From NCBI RefSeq assembly GCF_019145375.1, contig NZ_JAHSTX010000002.1, positions 748,001 to 812,000 on the forward strand: a DNA stretch of 64,000 bases, in the 5' to 3' direction. Each line of letters opens with the position of its first letter. Position 1 is the stretch's first letter. The notes below the pieces were generated by a model. The model was not told the origin of the DNA. It did no database searches and saw nothing but the letters and a program-made list of their open reading frames with translations. The translations under genes and the position numbers were made by a program. The DNA is from Pseudomonas triticicola (GTDB taxonomy: Bacteria; Pseudomonadota; Gammaproteobacteria; Pseudomonadales; Pseudomonadaceae). Below are positions 54,692-64,000 of this stretch, one piece after another.

Positions 54692-54852
54692 CCCCTCACC
54701 CTAACCCTCTCCCGGAGGGAGAGGGGACTGACTGCGGTGGATGGTCGAGTTACGGCGACGTGAGATACGAGTCGACCTTGGATTTTGGAATCCACGGAGA
54801 TCGGCTCCCTTTCCCCCTCTACCCCCTGGGGGAGAGGGCTGGGGTGAGGGGG
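54692..54852. repeat. Dispersed element with inverted ends, copy 3 of 3
   Basis: Begins CCCCTCACCCTAACCCTCTC (preceded by CAAAAG, as in copy 1) and ends GGGAGAGGGCTGGGGTGAGG. The inner GACTGACTGCGG, 'GACGTGAGATACGAGTCGAC' and 'GATCGGCTCCCTTTCCCCCT' match copy 2. It separates the AauR dyads from the glpD terminator. Confidence 0.88.
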
Positions 54853-54896
54853 AAAAGATCTAACTGCCCCAATCAGGTTCAACAAAGTCCACATAA

Positions 54897-54930
54897 CAAA
54901 AAGCCCCTGAATCTCTCGATTCAGGGGCTT
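54897..54930 (-). terminator. Terminator of glpD
   Basis: AAGCCCCTGAATC / GATTCAGGGGCTT: a perfect 13-bp stem with a 4-base loop; on the minus strand it is followed by TTTTTG. It starts 18 bases after the glpD stop codon. Confidence 0.92.
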
Positions 54931-54947
54931 TCGTTTGAACGGTGAGA

Positions 54948-56483
54948 TCAAGCCGCCTCGATCTTCCGGTTCTGCTCAACCTTGCCCAGATACGTCGACA
55001 GCTTCTGCTGTTCCTCCGCTGTGGTGAACAAGCCTAGCTTGGTACGGCGCCACAGGATGTCGTGCGCCGTGGTCGCCCACTCTTCGCTGCACAGGTAATC
55101 GACTTCGCGGGTGTAGAGTCCGCCGCCGATGTGCTCACCCATGTCGGCCAGGCTTTCCACGCCTTCAAGCATGCGCCAGGTGCGGCTGCCGTAGGTGACG
55201 GCCCAGCGCCGGGCGATTTCAGTCGGGACGAAATCGTACTTGTCGCGGATTCGCGCGCTCAGCGCCTCTGGCGTGGTCATGTTTTCGCCGCCCGGCAGGG
55301 TGGCGGTCGCGGTCCAGCTCGGGCGCATCTGGGTGAAGAACGGCATCAATTGCGCCATCGCCGACTCGGCAAGTTTGCGGTAAGTGGTCAGCTTGCCGCC
55401 GAACACCGACAGCAACGGCGCTTCTTCGGCACTGCCCGACAGCGCCAGGGTGTAATCGCGGGTCACTGCCGAAGGATTGTCGGATTCGTCGTTGCACAGC
55501 GGGCGAACGCCCGAGTAGCTGTGCACAATGTCTTCGCGGCTCAGCTGCTTCTTGAAGTGGGCGTTGACCACTTTCAGCACGTAATCGGTTTCGCCTTCGG
55601 TGATCGCTACTTTCGCCGGGTCGCCGGTGTACTCCCGGTCGGTGGTGCCGATCAGGGTGAAGTGGTTCAGGTACGGAATAGTGAAAACGATGCGCTGATC
55701 TTCGTTTTGCAGAATGTGCGCATGCTCGCCTTCGTACAGTTTCGGCACGATGATGTGGCTGCCCTGAATCAGACGGATGCCATACGGCGATTCCATCTTC
55801 AGGTCGTCACGAATGAACTTCGCCACCCATGGGCCGGCGGCGTTCACCAGTGCTTTGGCGGTGATCGAAAACAGGCTGCCGTCGGCGCGCTCCAGATGCA
55901 GATGCCACAAACCTTTGCTGCGGCGGGCACTGACACAGCGGGTCTGGGTATGAACGTGGGCGCCTTTTTCGCGGGCGGCCATGGCATTCAAGACCACCAG
56001 GCGGGCATCGTCGACCCAGCAATCGGAGTATTCGAAGCCTTTCTTGATTTCGCTTTTCAGCGCGCTGTCGGCGCCGAACTTCAGGCTTTTCGAACCCGGC
56101 AACTTCTCGCGCTTGCCGAGGTTGTCGTAAAGGAACAGGCCGGCACGAATCATCCACGCCGGACGCAGGTGCGGGCGGTGTGGCAGCACGAAACGCATCG
56201 GTTTGACGATGTGCGGCGCTTTGGCCAGCAGCACTTCGCGCTCGGCCAGCGCTTCGCGCACCAGACGGAATTCGTAATGCTCCAGATAGCGCAGGCCACC
56301 GTGGATCAGCTTGCTGCTGGCCGACGAGGTGTGGCTGGCCAGGTCGTCTTTTTCGCAAAGGAACACCGAAAGACCGCGACCGGCGGCATCCGCTGCGATC
56401 CCTACGCCATTGATCCCGCCGCCAATCACGGCAACGTCATAGATCTCGGAGAGAGGGGGCGTACGCAAGGTAGAGGTGGACAT
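54948..56483 (-). CDS. glpD: Aerobic glycerol-3-phosphate dehydrogenase
   Basis: A 511-residue FAD enzyme that oxidises glycerol 3-phosphate to dihydroxyacetone phosphate at the inner membrane and feeds quinone. The FAD motif VIGGGINGVGIAADAAGRG is at the N-terminus, followed by 'SHTSSASSKLIHGGLRYLEHYEF', 'RLVVLNAMAAREKGAHVHT', 'LVNAAGPW', 'GVRPLC' and 'GGKLTTYRKLAE'. GAACCGAGG precedes the start. It is the terminal gene of the glp cluster, with its own promoter and candidate GlpR operator. Confidence 0.96.
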   Translation of the reverse strand: MSTSTLRTPPLSEIYDVAVIGGGINGVGIAADAAGRGLSVFLCEKDDLASHTSSASSKLIHGGLRYLEHYEFRLVREALAEREVLLAKAPHIVKPMRFVLPHRPHLRPAWMIRAGLFLYDNLGKREKLPGSKSLKFGADSALKSEIKKGFEYSDCWVDDARLVVLNAMAAREKGAHVHTQTRCVSARRSKGLWHLHLERADGSLFSITAKALVNAAGPWVAKFIRDDLKMESPYGIRLIQGSHIIVPKLYEGEHAHILQNEDQRIVFTIPYLNHFTLIGTTDREYTGDPAKVAITEGETDYVLKVVNAHFKKQLSREDIVHSYSGVRPLCNDESDNPSAVTRDYTLALSGSAEEAPLLSVFGGKLTTYRKLAESAMAQLMPFFTQMRPSWTATATLPGGENMTTPEALSARIRDKYDFVPTEIARRWAVTYGSRTWRMLEGVESLADMGEHIGGGLYTREVDYLCSEEWATTAHDILWRRTKLGLFTTAEEQQKLSTYLGKVEQNRKIEAA

Positions 56484-56493
56484 CGGCTGGCCT

Positions 56494-56512
56494 CGGTTCT
56501 TTTGGTTTTATG
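56494..56512 (-). promoter_or_regulatory. Candidate Hfq/Crc (CA) motif in the glpD leader
   Basis: Message ACATAAAACCAAAAGAACC directly ahead of GAGG. It shares AAGAACCGAGG with the glpF leader, so the two glycerol genes may be repressed in the same way. Confidence 0.5.
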
Positions 56513-56523
56513 TCTTGGAAATC

Positions 56524-56549
56524 GAACATTAATGTTCATTTGCGAAAAT
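56524..56549 (-). promoter_or_regulatory. GlpR-type operator at glpD
   Basis: GAACATTAATGTTC (56524-56537) is a perfect 14-bp palindrome and is overlapped by minus-strand ATTTTCGCAAATGAACAT (56549-56532). The ATGTTC/GAACAT half-sites match the E. coli GlpR box. A TACCAT -10-like sequence overlaps its upstream edge, as expected for repression. Confidence 0.65.
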
Positions 56550-56620
56550 GGTAGCCCATAAACACGCGCGCAGCCAGTCGCGTTCGATTGAAAAAACTCA
56601 TCGAAGGGCGATTAAAAGAA

Positions 56621-56638
56621 AATTTTCGAACATGAACG
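56621..56638 (+). promoter_or_regulatory. Second GlpR-type operator between glpR and glpD
   Basis: AATTTTCGAACATGAACG on the plus strand repeats the pattern TTTTCGNANNTGAA found at glpD (56532-56549) and glpF (60188-60205). It lies about 140 bases before the glpD start and could bridge repressor molecules. Confidence 0.5.
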
Positions 56639-56681
56639 CGCGCGAGAGCGCAGAAGAAGATGTGTTGTGTAATCGATTGTT

Positions 56682-56748
56682 TTCGCGAGCAGGCTCGCTC
56701 CCACATTTTGCAATGCATTCCAAGTGTGGGAGCGAGCCTGCTCGCGAA
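56682..56748. repeat. REPIN (paired REP hairpins)
   Basis: Inverted REP cores with only about 18 bases between, in the glpR-glpD gap immediately after glpR. It may act as a boundary between the two messages. Confidence 0.95.
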
Positions 56749-56778
56749 GGCGTCGGTTCGGTCAGCGAGGGAGAGGGA

Positions 56779-57534
56779 TCAGACGACTTCCAGACGAATC
56801 TTGTGCTGACTCAACAACTGCGCCAGCGCCGGTACCGGCTGCTGATCGGTGACCAGGCAATCGATCAGGCTGATCGGCCCCAGTCGAATCATCGCGTTGC
56901 GCCCGAACTTGCTTGAGTCCGCCGCCAGGATCACCTGCCGCGCATTGGCGATGATCGCTTGAGAAACCCGGACTTCCTGATAATCGAAGTCGAGCAGGCT
57001 GCCGTCCTCATCGATGCCGCTGATCCCGACCAAGGCGAAATCGACCTTGAACTGATTGATGAAGTCCACGCTCGCCTGACCGACCACACCGCCGTCGCGG
57101 CGCACGTTGCCGCCGGTCAGCAGCACATCGAAATCATCCTTGGCGCTGAGCATCGAGGCGACGTGCAGGTTGTTGGTGATGATTTTCAGGTGACTGTGAT
57201 TGAGCAGGGCGCGGGCGATCGATTCGGTGGTTGTACCAATGTTGATGAACAGCGAGGCGTGATCGGGGATCTGTGCGGCGATGGCTTCACCGATGCGTTG
57301 CTTTTCGTCGCGCATCTGATCGGCGCGCATCGCATACGCGGTGTTTTCGACACTGGAATCGTACGCGGCGCCACCGTGGTAGCGACGCAGCAGATTGGCT
57401 TCCGCGAGCTGATTGATGTCGCGGCGGATGGTTTGCGGGGTAACAACGAACAGCGTGGCCATTTCCTCGATGCTCACATAGCCGCGTTCGCGGACCAGCT
57501 CGAGGATTTGCTGCTGACGGGGAGGCAGATTCAT
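56779..57534 (-). CDS. glpR: Glycerol-3-phosphate regulon repressor
   Basis: A 251-residue DeoR-family repressor. N-terminal helix-turn-helix '[51 protein letters not shown]' and a phospho-sugar-binding C-terminal domain ('[16 protein letters not shown]', '[30 protein letters not shown]', '[18 protein letters not shown]'). Represses glpF-glpK and glpD until glycerol 3-phosphate binds. Lies 96 bases after glpK and 295 before glpD; three candidate operators lie in the cluster. Confidence 0.95.
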   Translation of the reverse strand: MNLPPRQQQILELVRERGYVSIEEMATLFVVTPQTIRRDINQLAEANLLRRYHGGAAYDSSVENTAYAMRADQMRDEKQRIGEAIAAQIPDHASLFINIGTTTESIARALLNHSHLKIITNNLHVASMLSAKDDFDVLLTGGNVRRDGGVVGQASVDFINQFKVDFALVGISGIDEDGSLLDFDYQEVRVSQAIIANARQVILAADSSKFGRNAMIRLGPISLIDCLVTDQQPVPALAQLLSQHKIRLEVV

Positions 57535-57629
57535 GGGGCTTCCTTTGGGCTGCCAAGCAAAATTTGCCCATGATGCCGCAGGAATCCGCTCCCGACCAGT
57601 TAGATACCTATGTGTAACTCAAGGCTGGC

Positions 57630-60061
<2,432 letters not shown>

Positions 60062-60071
60062 TGAAAACCTC

Positions 60072-60088
60072 GGTTCTTTTTCTTGTGT
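60072..60088 (-). promoter_or_regulatory. Candidate Hfq/Crc (CA) motif in the glpF leader
   Basis: Message ACACAAGAAAAAGAACC next to GAGG, the glpF ribosome site: AANAANAA units in series at the position where Hfq/Crc acts. Confidence 0.6.
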
Positions 60089-60187
60089 AGCGCCTTGCCA
60101 ACTGAGCAGGGCGCGATCTTCACCGGGTCGGAATCCCCATTCGGTTCCCGGGTTACTGCTGGGTACTGCGCGGAGCATGATTCTTAC

Positions 60188-60232
60188 ATTATTCAGATTC
60201 GAAAAAATATAGACAAGAAACAAACCTGTCAA
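60188..60232 (-). promoter_or_regulatory. glpF promoter with GlpR-type operator
   Basis: Minus strand TTGACA (60232-60227), 17 bases, TATTTT (60209-60204) is a strong housekeeping promoter. TTTTCGAATCTGAATAAT (60205-60188) overlaps the -10 and start site and fits the same pattern as the glpD site. The rest of the 350-base gap up to ybaK holds no gene; CCCGGAG precedes ybaK. Confidence 0.7.
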
Positions 60233-60411
60233 AGGTCGAAAGTGAACCGTCGGTCACAATAAAACTATTCGCCGTATGAATGATCAGCGCGGTGATCAGC
60301 TTGAATGCAGCGCGAAGCCACGGGATTAGCGGCTTGGAATAGAGCCTTTTGCCCAACGATGACCTAGAATCCGTCGCAGGTTTTTGAAAAACTGCCGAAC
60401 CCGGAGCTGCC

Positions 60412-60882
60412 ATGACCCCAGCGTTGGACTTGTTGAAAAAAGTTCGTGCCGAACATCGCGTGCACAGTTACGAACATGATCCGAAGGCCGCGTCCTACGG
60501 GCTGGAGGCAGCAGAGAAGCTCGGGCTCGCACCGGCGCAAGTGTTCAAAACCCTGCTGGCCGCCAGTGAAAAAGGCGAACTGCTGGTGGCCGTAGTGCCG
60601 GTCGTCGGAACGCTCGATCTCAAGGGGCTGGCCCATGCCGCTGGAGTGAAGAAAGCCGAAATGGCTGATCCTGCTGCCGCGCAACGCTCCACCGGCTACC
60701 TGTTGGGCGGCATCAGCCCGCTCGGGCAGAAGAAACGCCTGCGCACCTTCATTGATAATTCCGCTCAGGGTTTTGCGACTATCTATGTGAGTGCCGGCCG
60801 GCGAGGGCTGGAAGTGGAACTGGCGCCAGCGGTATTGGCCGAGCACACCCAGGCGAAGTTCGCCGATATCGGTCGCGCGTAA
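60412..60882 (+). CDS. ybaK: Cys-tRNA(Pro) deacylase
   Basis: A 156-residue YbaK/EbsC protein that hydrolyses misacylated Cys-tRNA(Pro). The fold-specific segments '[21 protein letters not shown]', 'QVFKTLLA' (catalytic Lys region), '[26 protein letters not shown]', '[22 protein letters not shown]' and '[17 protein letters not shown]' are all present. Divergent from glpF; CCCGGAG before the ATG. Confidence 0.94.
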   Translation: MTPALDLLKKVRAEHRVHSYEHDPKAASYGLEAAEKLGLAPAQVFKTLLAASEKGELLVAVVPVVGTLDLKGLAHAAGVKKAEMADPAAAQRSTGYLLGGISPLGQKKRLRTFIDNSAQGFATIYVSAGRRGLEVELAPAVLAEHTQAKFADIGRA

Positions 60883-60981
60883 CAAGCGTGCGAGCTGTAT
60901 GAAGAAAAAATTGCGCTTCTGTCACTGGCACTGATCCGGCCCGCCGTTGCATGCTCGGTCGACCAATTCAGGGAGAAAGTC

Positions 60982-61764
60982 ATGCAGCTTGCGTTTCATC
61001 AGGTCGACGCGTTCAGTGATCGGCCGTTCAGTGGCAACCCGGCGATGGTCTATCGGCTCGACAGCTGGCTGGCTGATGACTTGATGCAGAAGATCGCCGC
61101 CGAACACAACCTGGCGGAGACTGCGTTTCTGGTGCGCGAAGGTCAGGCCTGGCATATCCGCTGGTTCACCCCGACCACTGAAGTGCCGCTGTGCGGGCAT
61201 GCGACGTTGGCCAGCGCGTTTGTACTGTTCGAAATCTATAACGAAAGTGCCGAGCGCATCGACTTCACCTGCAAGTCCGGGCCGTTGAGTGTCAGCCGCG
61301 AAGGCGACCGCTTGTGGCTGGATTTTCCGACCATCGTGCCATCGGAAATCGGCGTGACGCTGGACGTCGAGCGGGCGCTCGGTGTCGAGGCGGTTGATGT
61401 GCTCGGCTCCAACGAGCTGTTCGTGGTGCTGGACTCGGAACAGGCCGTGCTCGACTGCCAACCGGACATGGCGGCGCTGGCGAAACTGCCATGGCTGGGC
61501 GCGATCGTTACTGCGCGTGGCAACCAGCATGACTTCGTCTCGCGCTATTTCGCCCCGGCCATCGGTATCAATGAAGACCCGGTGACCGGCTCGACCCATT
61601 GCAGCCTGATTCCGTACTGGGCCAAACGTCTGGGCAAATCGAACCTGACCGCGTGCCAGCGCTCGGCGCGGGGCGGGGAGTTGTTCTGTCGGCTGGAAGG
61701 TGAGCGAGTGAAGATTGGCGGCAATGCGACGCTGGTGGCCAGCGGTACCCTGTTTTTAGGCTGA
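60982..61764 (+). CDS. PhzF-family isomerase-like protein
   Basis: A 260-residue protein of the PhzF/diaminopimelate epimerase fold. It has 'QVDAFSDRPFSGNPAMVY', 'NLAETAFLV' with the catalytic Glu, 'RWFTPTTEVPLCGHATLASAFVLF' and 'DPVTGSTHCSLIPYW'. No other phenazine genes are present, so it is one of the common housekeeping homologues of unknown substrate. AGGGAGAAAGTC is a good ribosome site. Confidence 0.9.
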   Translation: MQLAFHQVDAFSDRPFSGNPAMVYRLDSWLADDLMQKIAAEHNLAETAFLVREGQAWHIRWFTPTTEVPLCGHATLASAFVLFEIYNESAERIDFTCKSGPLSVSREGDRLWLDFPTIVPSEIGVTLDVERALGVEAVDVLGSNELFVVLDSEQAVLDCQPDMAALAKLPWLGAIVTARGNQHDFVSRYFAPAIGINEDPVTGSTHCSLIPYWAKRLGKSNLTACQRSARGGELFCRLEGERVKIGGNATLVASGTLFLG

Positions 61765-61776
61765 CGCAAAACCAAC

Positions 61777-61866
61777 TGTGGGAGCGAGCCTGCTCGCGAA
61801 AGCGGCCGTTCAGTCAACATCTTCGGCGACTGAAACACCGCATTCGCGAGCAGGCTCGCTCCCACA
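61777..61866. repeat. REPIN (paired REP hairpins)
   Basis: Inverted REP cores about 42 bases apart, between the converging PhzF-family gene and the ABC ATPase gene. Confidence 0.95.
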
Positions 61867-61884
61867 ATTTTCATCCAGTGCGGA

Positions 61885-62994
61885 TCAGAGGCTGGTGCTG
61901 AATCGACGGACGCCGTTTTCCACTGCCGGAATCTGCGCCGCTGTGCTGCCGGATGCCTGGAACAACACCAAGTGATCCGCCGCTACGCGAATCCCGACCT
62001 GCGCGCCAACCAGATGATCGGCATGGCTGGGGAAGATCGATTCCAGTTGTGCACCGGTCGGCAGTTGCAGGCGATACAAGGTTGCCGCGCCGAGGAATGT
62101 CTTGCCGACAATCTGCGCCTTCAGTGAGCTATCCGGCGCATATACAATGTCATCCGGACGCAGCAATACGTCCACCGCGCCGCCAATCGGCCAGGTGTAG
62201 GCGCGATTACCGCGCAACTCACCCAGCTCGGTCTGCACCGACTCCGGGGTGACGAGCTGACCGCGAATGAAATAACCCTGACCGATGAAACTGGCGACAT
62301 ACGGCGTCGCCGGTTCGTGGTAGAGGTTGTAGGGCGTGTCCCACTGTTCCAGCCGACCTTCCTTGAATACGCCAACGTGATCGCTGACGGCGAAGGCTTC
62401 TTCCTGATCGTGGGTGACCAGAATCGCGCTGGTACCACGGGCCTTGAGGATGTCGCGCACCTCATGGCTGAGCTTGCGGCGCAACTCACCATCGAGGTTG
62501 GAAAACGGCTCGTCGAGCAACAGCAGTTGCGGCTCCGGCGCCAGGGCGCGGGCGAGGGCGACCCGCTGTTGTTGGCCGCCGGACAGCTCGTGGGGGAAGC
62601 GCTTGCCGAGGTTTTTCAGGTTGACCAGTTCCAGCAGTTCTTCGACCACGCGCACCTTGTTCGGGTGCTTGCGAATGCCGAAGGCGATGTTGTCGGCCAC
62701 GCTCAGGTGCGGGAACAGCGCGTAGTCCTGAAACACCATGCCGATCCGGCGTTTCTCTGGCGCCAGGGTGAAACCGGCGCTGGAGAGGGTTTCGCCACCG
62801 AGGGTGATTTCGCCTTCGTGCACCGGCTCGAAACCGGCGATGGCGCGCAGGGTGGTGGTCTTGCCGCAGCCGGACGAGCCGAGCAGGCAGCCGATGTCGC
62901 CGGCGTTGAGGTGCAGATTGAGGTTCTGCACCACGCGTTGATCTTGATAGCCGCAAGCGAGGTTGCGCAGGTTCAGCAGTAATTCATGGCTCAT
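61885..62994 (-). CDS. FbpC-like ABC transporter ATP-binding protein
   Basis: A 369-residue ABC ATPase: Walker [11 protein letters not shown]-loop '[23 protein letters not shown]', signature [15 protein letters not shown], Walker B '[16 protein letters not shown]', H-loop '[18 protein letters not shown]', then a TOBE-type C-terminal domain. It resembles the ferric iron/putrescine-type importers (FbpC/PotA). No permease or binding protein gene is adjacent. It overlaps argF by four bases, a linkage seen in other Pseudomonas; the substrate is not known. Confidence 0.88.
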   Translation of the reverse strand: MSHELLLNLRNLACGYQDQRVVQNLNLHLNAGDIGCLLGSSGCGKTTTLRAIAGFEPVHEGEITLGGETLSSAGFTLAPEKRRIGMVFQDYALFPHLSVADNIAFGIRKHPNKVRVVEELLELVNLKNLGKRFPHELSGGQQQRVALARALAPEPQLLLLDEPFSNLDGELRRKLSHEVRDILKARGTSAILVTHDQEEAFAVSDHVGVFKEGRLEQWDTPYNLYHEPATPYVASFIGQGYFIRGQLVTPESVQTELGELRGNRAYTWPIGGAVDVLLRPDDIVYAPDSSLKAQIVGKTFLGAATLYRLQLPTGAQLESIFPSHADHLVGAQVGIRVAADHLVLFQASGSTAAQIPAVENGVRRFSTSL

Positions 62995-63914
62995 GCGTGG
63001 TGATATGCCGGTTCGACGAGGAACTCGAGCAGGGCCTTCTGTGCGTGGAGACGGTTTTCTGCCTGATCCCAGGCGACGGAGCGCGGGTCATCGAGCAGGT
63101 CGAGACTGATTTCTTCGCCACGGTGCGCCGGCAGGCAGTGCATGAACAGCACGTCCTCGGCAGCGAGGTCGAGCAGGGCACGGTTGACCTGGAACGGCGC
63201 GAACAGCTTGAGGCGCTTGGCAGTTTCCTCTTCCTGACCCATCGACGTCCAGACGTCGGTACTGACCAGATGCGCGCCACGCACGGCGTCTCGCGGATCG
63301 CGGAGGATGGTCACGCGATCGCCAGCCTGGGCGACGAATTCCGGGTTCGGCTCGTAACCTTCCGGGCAGGCAACGCGCAACTGGAAGTCGAACTGGATCG
63401 CCGCTTCTATATAGCTGTTGCACATGTTGTTGCCGTCACCGATCCAGGCCACGGTCTTGCCCTGGATCGAGCCACGGTGTTCGAGGAAGGTCTGCATGTC
63501 GGCGAGCAACTGGCACGGGTGCAGATCATCGGACAGGCCGTTGATCACCGGCACCCGCGAGTTGGCGGCGAATTCGGTGAGGGTGCTATGGGCGAAGGTG
63601 CGGATCATCACCGCATCGAGCATGCTCGACATGACGATGGCGCAGTCGCTGATTGGCTCGCCACGGCCCAGTTGGGTATCGCGCGGGGACAGGAAGATTG
63701 CCTGGCCGCCGAGCTGGATCATGCCGGCCTCGAAGGAGATCCGGGTACGGGTCGAGGATTTTTCGAAGATCATCCCCAGCACGCGGTTTTTCAGAGGCTC
63801 GAACAGTACGCCGCGGTTACGCAGGTCCTTGAGCTCAACGCCTCGACGGATCACGCTGACCAGCTCTTCGGGCGTGCAATCCATCAGGGAGAGAAAGTGC
63901 CTTGCGCTCATCAT
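62991..63914 (-). CDS. argF: Ornithine carbamoyltransferase
   Basis: A 307-residue anabolic enzyme converting ornithine plus carbamoyl phosphate to citrulline. Motifs: STRTR (54-58) for carbamoyl phosphate, '[19 protein letters not shown]', '[16 protein letters not shown]', '[18 protein letters not shown]', '[11 protein letters not shown]' and [10 protein letters not shown]. Two adjacent ATG codons (63914 and 63911) are possible starts; AGG lies seven bases before the first. Overlaps the ABC ATPase gene by four bases. Confidence 0.96.
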   Translation of the reverse strand: MMSARHFLSLMDCTPEELVSVIRRGVELKDLRNRGVLFEPLKNRVLGMIFEKSSTRTRISFEAGMIQLGGQAIFLSPRDTQLGRGEPISDCAIVMSSMLDAVMIRTFAHSTLTEFAANSRVPVINGLSDDLHPCQLLADMQTFLEHRGSIQGKTVAWIGDGNNMCNSYIEAAIQFDFQLRVACPEGYEPNPEFVAQAGDRVTILRDPRDAVRGAHLVSTDVWTSMGQEEETAKRLKLFAPFQVNRALLDLAAEDVLFMHCLPAHRGEEISLDLLDDPRSVAWDQAENRLHAQKALLEFLVEPAYHHA

Positions 63915-64000
63915 TGACTACCTTTTTGCTACAGACCGCAGATGCTCAAAGCCTTGTTTAACGGAACAACGGGCGAGACCTGCGGCGTAAGCCGCACGGG
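63915..64000. other. argF upstream region, cut by window end
   Basis: 86 bases. On the minus strand AAAAAGGTAGTCA is the ribosome region of argF. The hairpin-like GCGGCGTAAGCCGC at 63980-63994 is a short stem. No promoter or ArgR box is clearly seen; these probably lie beyond the window. Confidence 0.5.

Noticed and set aside
60982..61764. Phenazine biosynthesis cluster
   Set aside because: Only a single PhzF-family gene is present; such homologues are common without phenazine production.
61885..62994. Complete iron(III) ABC importer
   Set aside because: Only the ATPase is present; no binding protein or permease gene adjoins it.

Overview
The window reads as ordinary chromosome of a fluorescent Pseudomonas (P. 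fluorescens/P. koreensis type). Reasons: high GC with GC-rich third positions; the Pseudomonas gene order aatJ-aatQ-aatM-aatP-aauS-aauR-glpM beside glpF-glpK-glpR-glpD and argF; a membrane quinoprotein glucose dehydrogenase next to an OprB-type porin; and many copies of the Pseudomonas REP hairpin built on GCGAGCCTGCTCGC. No tRNA, rRNA, integrase, prophage or CRISPR array is visible. Assignments rest on motif and family recognition by eye; no search was run.

Layout. 1-4.7 kb: the end of a PTS EIIB-like gene that lacks the phosphocysteine, a Tat-exported multicopper oxidase (CumA-like) overlapping tadA, the cmoA-cmoB pair for wobble uridine modification, and a chagasin-type protease-inhibitor lipoprotein. 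4.9-11.4 kb is the first accessory patch: an unknown protein made of two tandem copies of one domain, a second Lon protease with a near-consensus heat-shock promoter, a lone AAA+ ATPase, and a two-gene unit of unknown small proteins. 11.6-18.3 kb: gcd and oprB for periplasmic glucose use, two small conserved genes, and a PadR regulator plus siderophore-interacting reductase pair (like E. coli nfeR-nfeF) behind an 18-bp perfect palindrome.

18.8-24.5 kb is a five-gene CS1/CFA-I type (alternate chaperone-usher) fimbrial operon. It is followed on the other strand by a 1663-residue NEL-type E3 ubiquitin ligase candidate and an oversized class A penicillin-binding-protein homologue. 33.0-34.6 kb holds about five and a half tandem copies of a 220-bp unit containing an inverted REP-like element, next to a RAYT transposase. 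35-49 kb is mostly transport and general metabolism: two APC permeases, a glutamate-synthase-like FMN protein, a LuxR regulator divergent from a nitrilase-superfamily hydrolase, NUDIX, LysE, GNAT, a MetR-like regulator, an alpha/beta hydrolase, two lipoproteins and GlpM.

47.7-54.7 kb is the acidic amino acid uptake system. The AauS/AauR two-component pair should activate aatJ through a sigma-54 promoter and two upstream dyads, all visible. 54.9-60.1 kb is the glycerol regulon (glpF, glpK, glpR, glpD) with a recurring candidate GlpR operator. The window ends with ybaK, a PhzF-family gene, an FbpC-like ABC ATPase and argF. A-rich CA motifs of the Hfq/Crc kind sit just upstream of the starts of oprB, aatJ, glpD and glpF, so several catabolic genes here may share catabolite repression.

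Three repeat families shape the intergenic DNA: eight paired REP elements (REPINs) and one single REP; three copies of a roughly 150-160 bp element with inverted ends, one of which supplies the stop codon of tadA; and the 136-bp inverted element that is amplified beside the RAYT and present once upstream of aatP. The best candidates for undescribed biology are the duplicated-domain protein at 4974-5978, the two-gene unit at 10538-11358, the RAYT-linked array, and the NEL protein.
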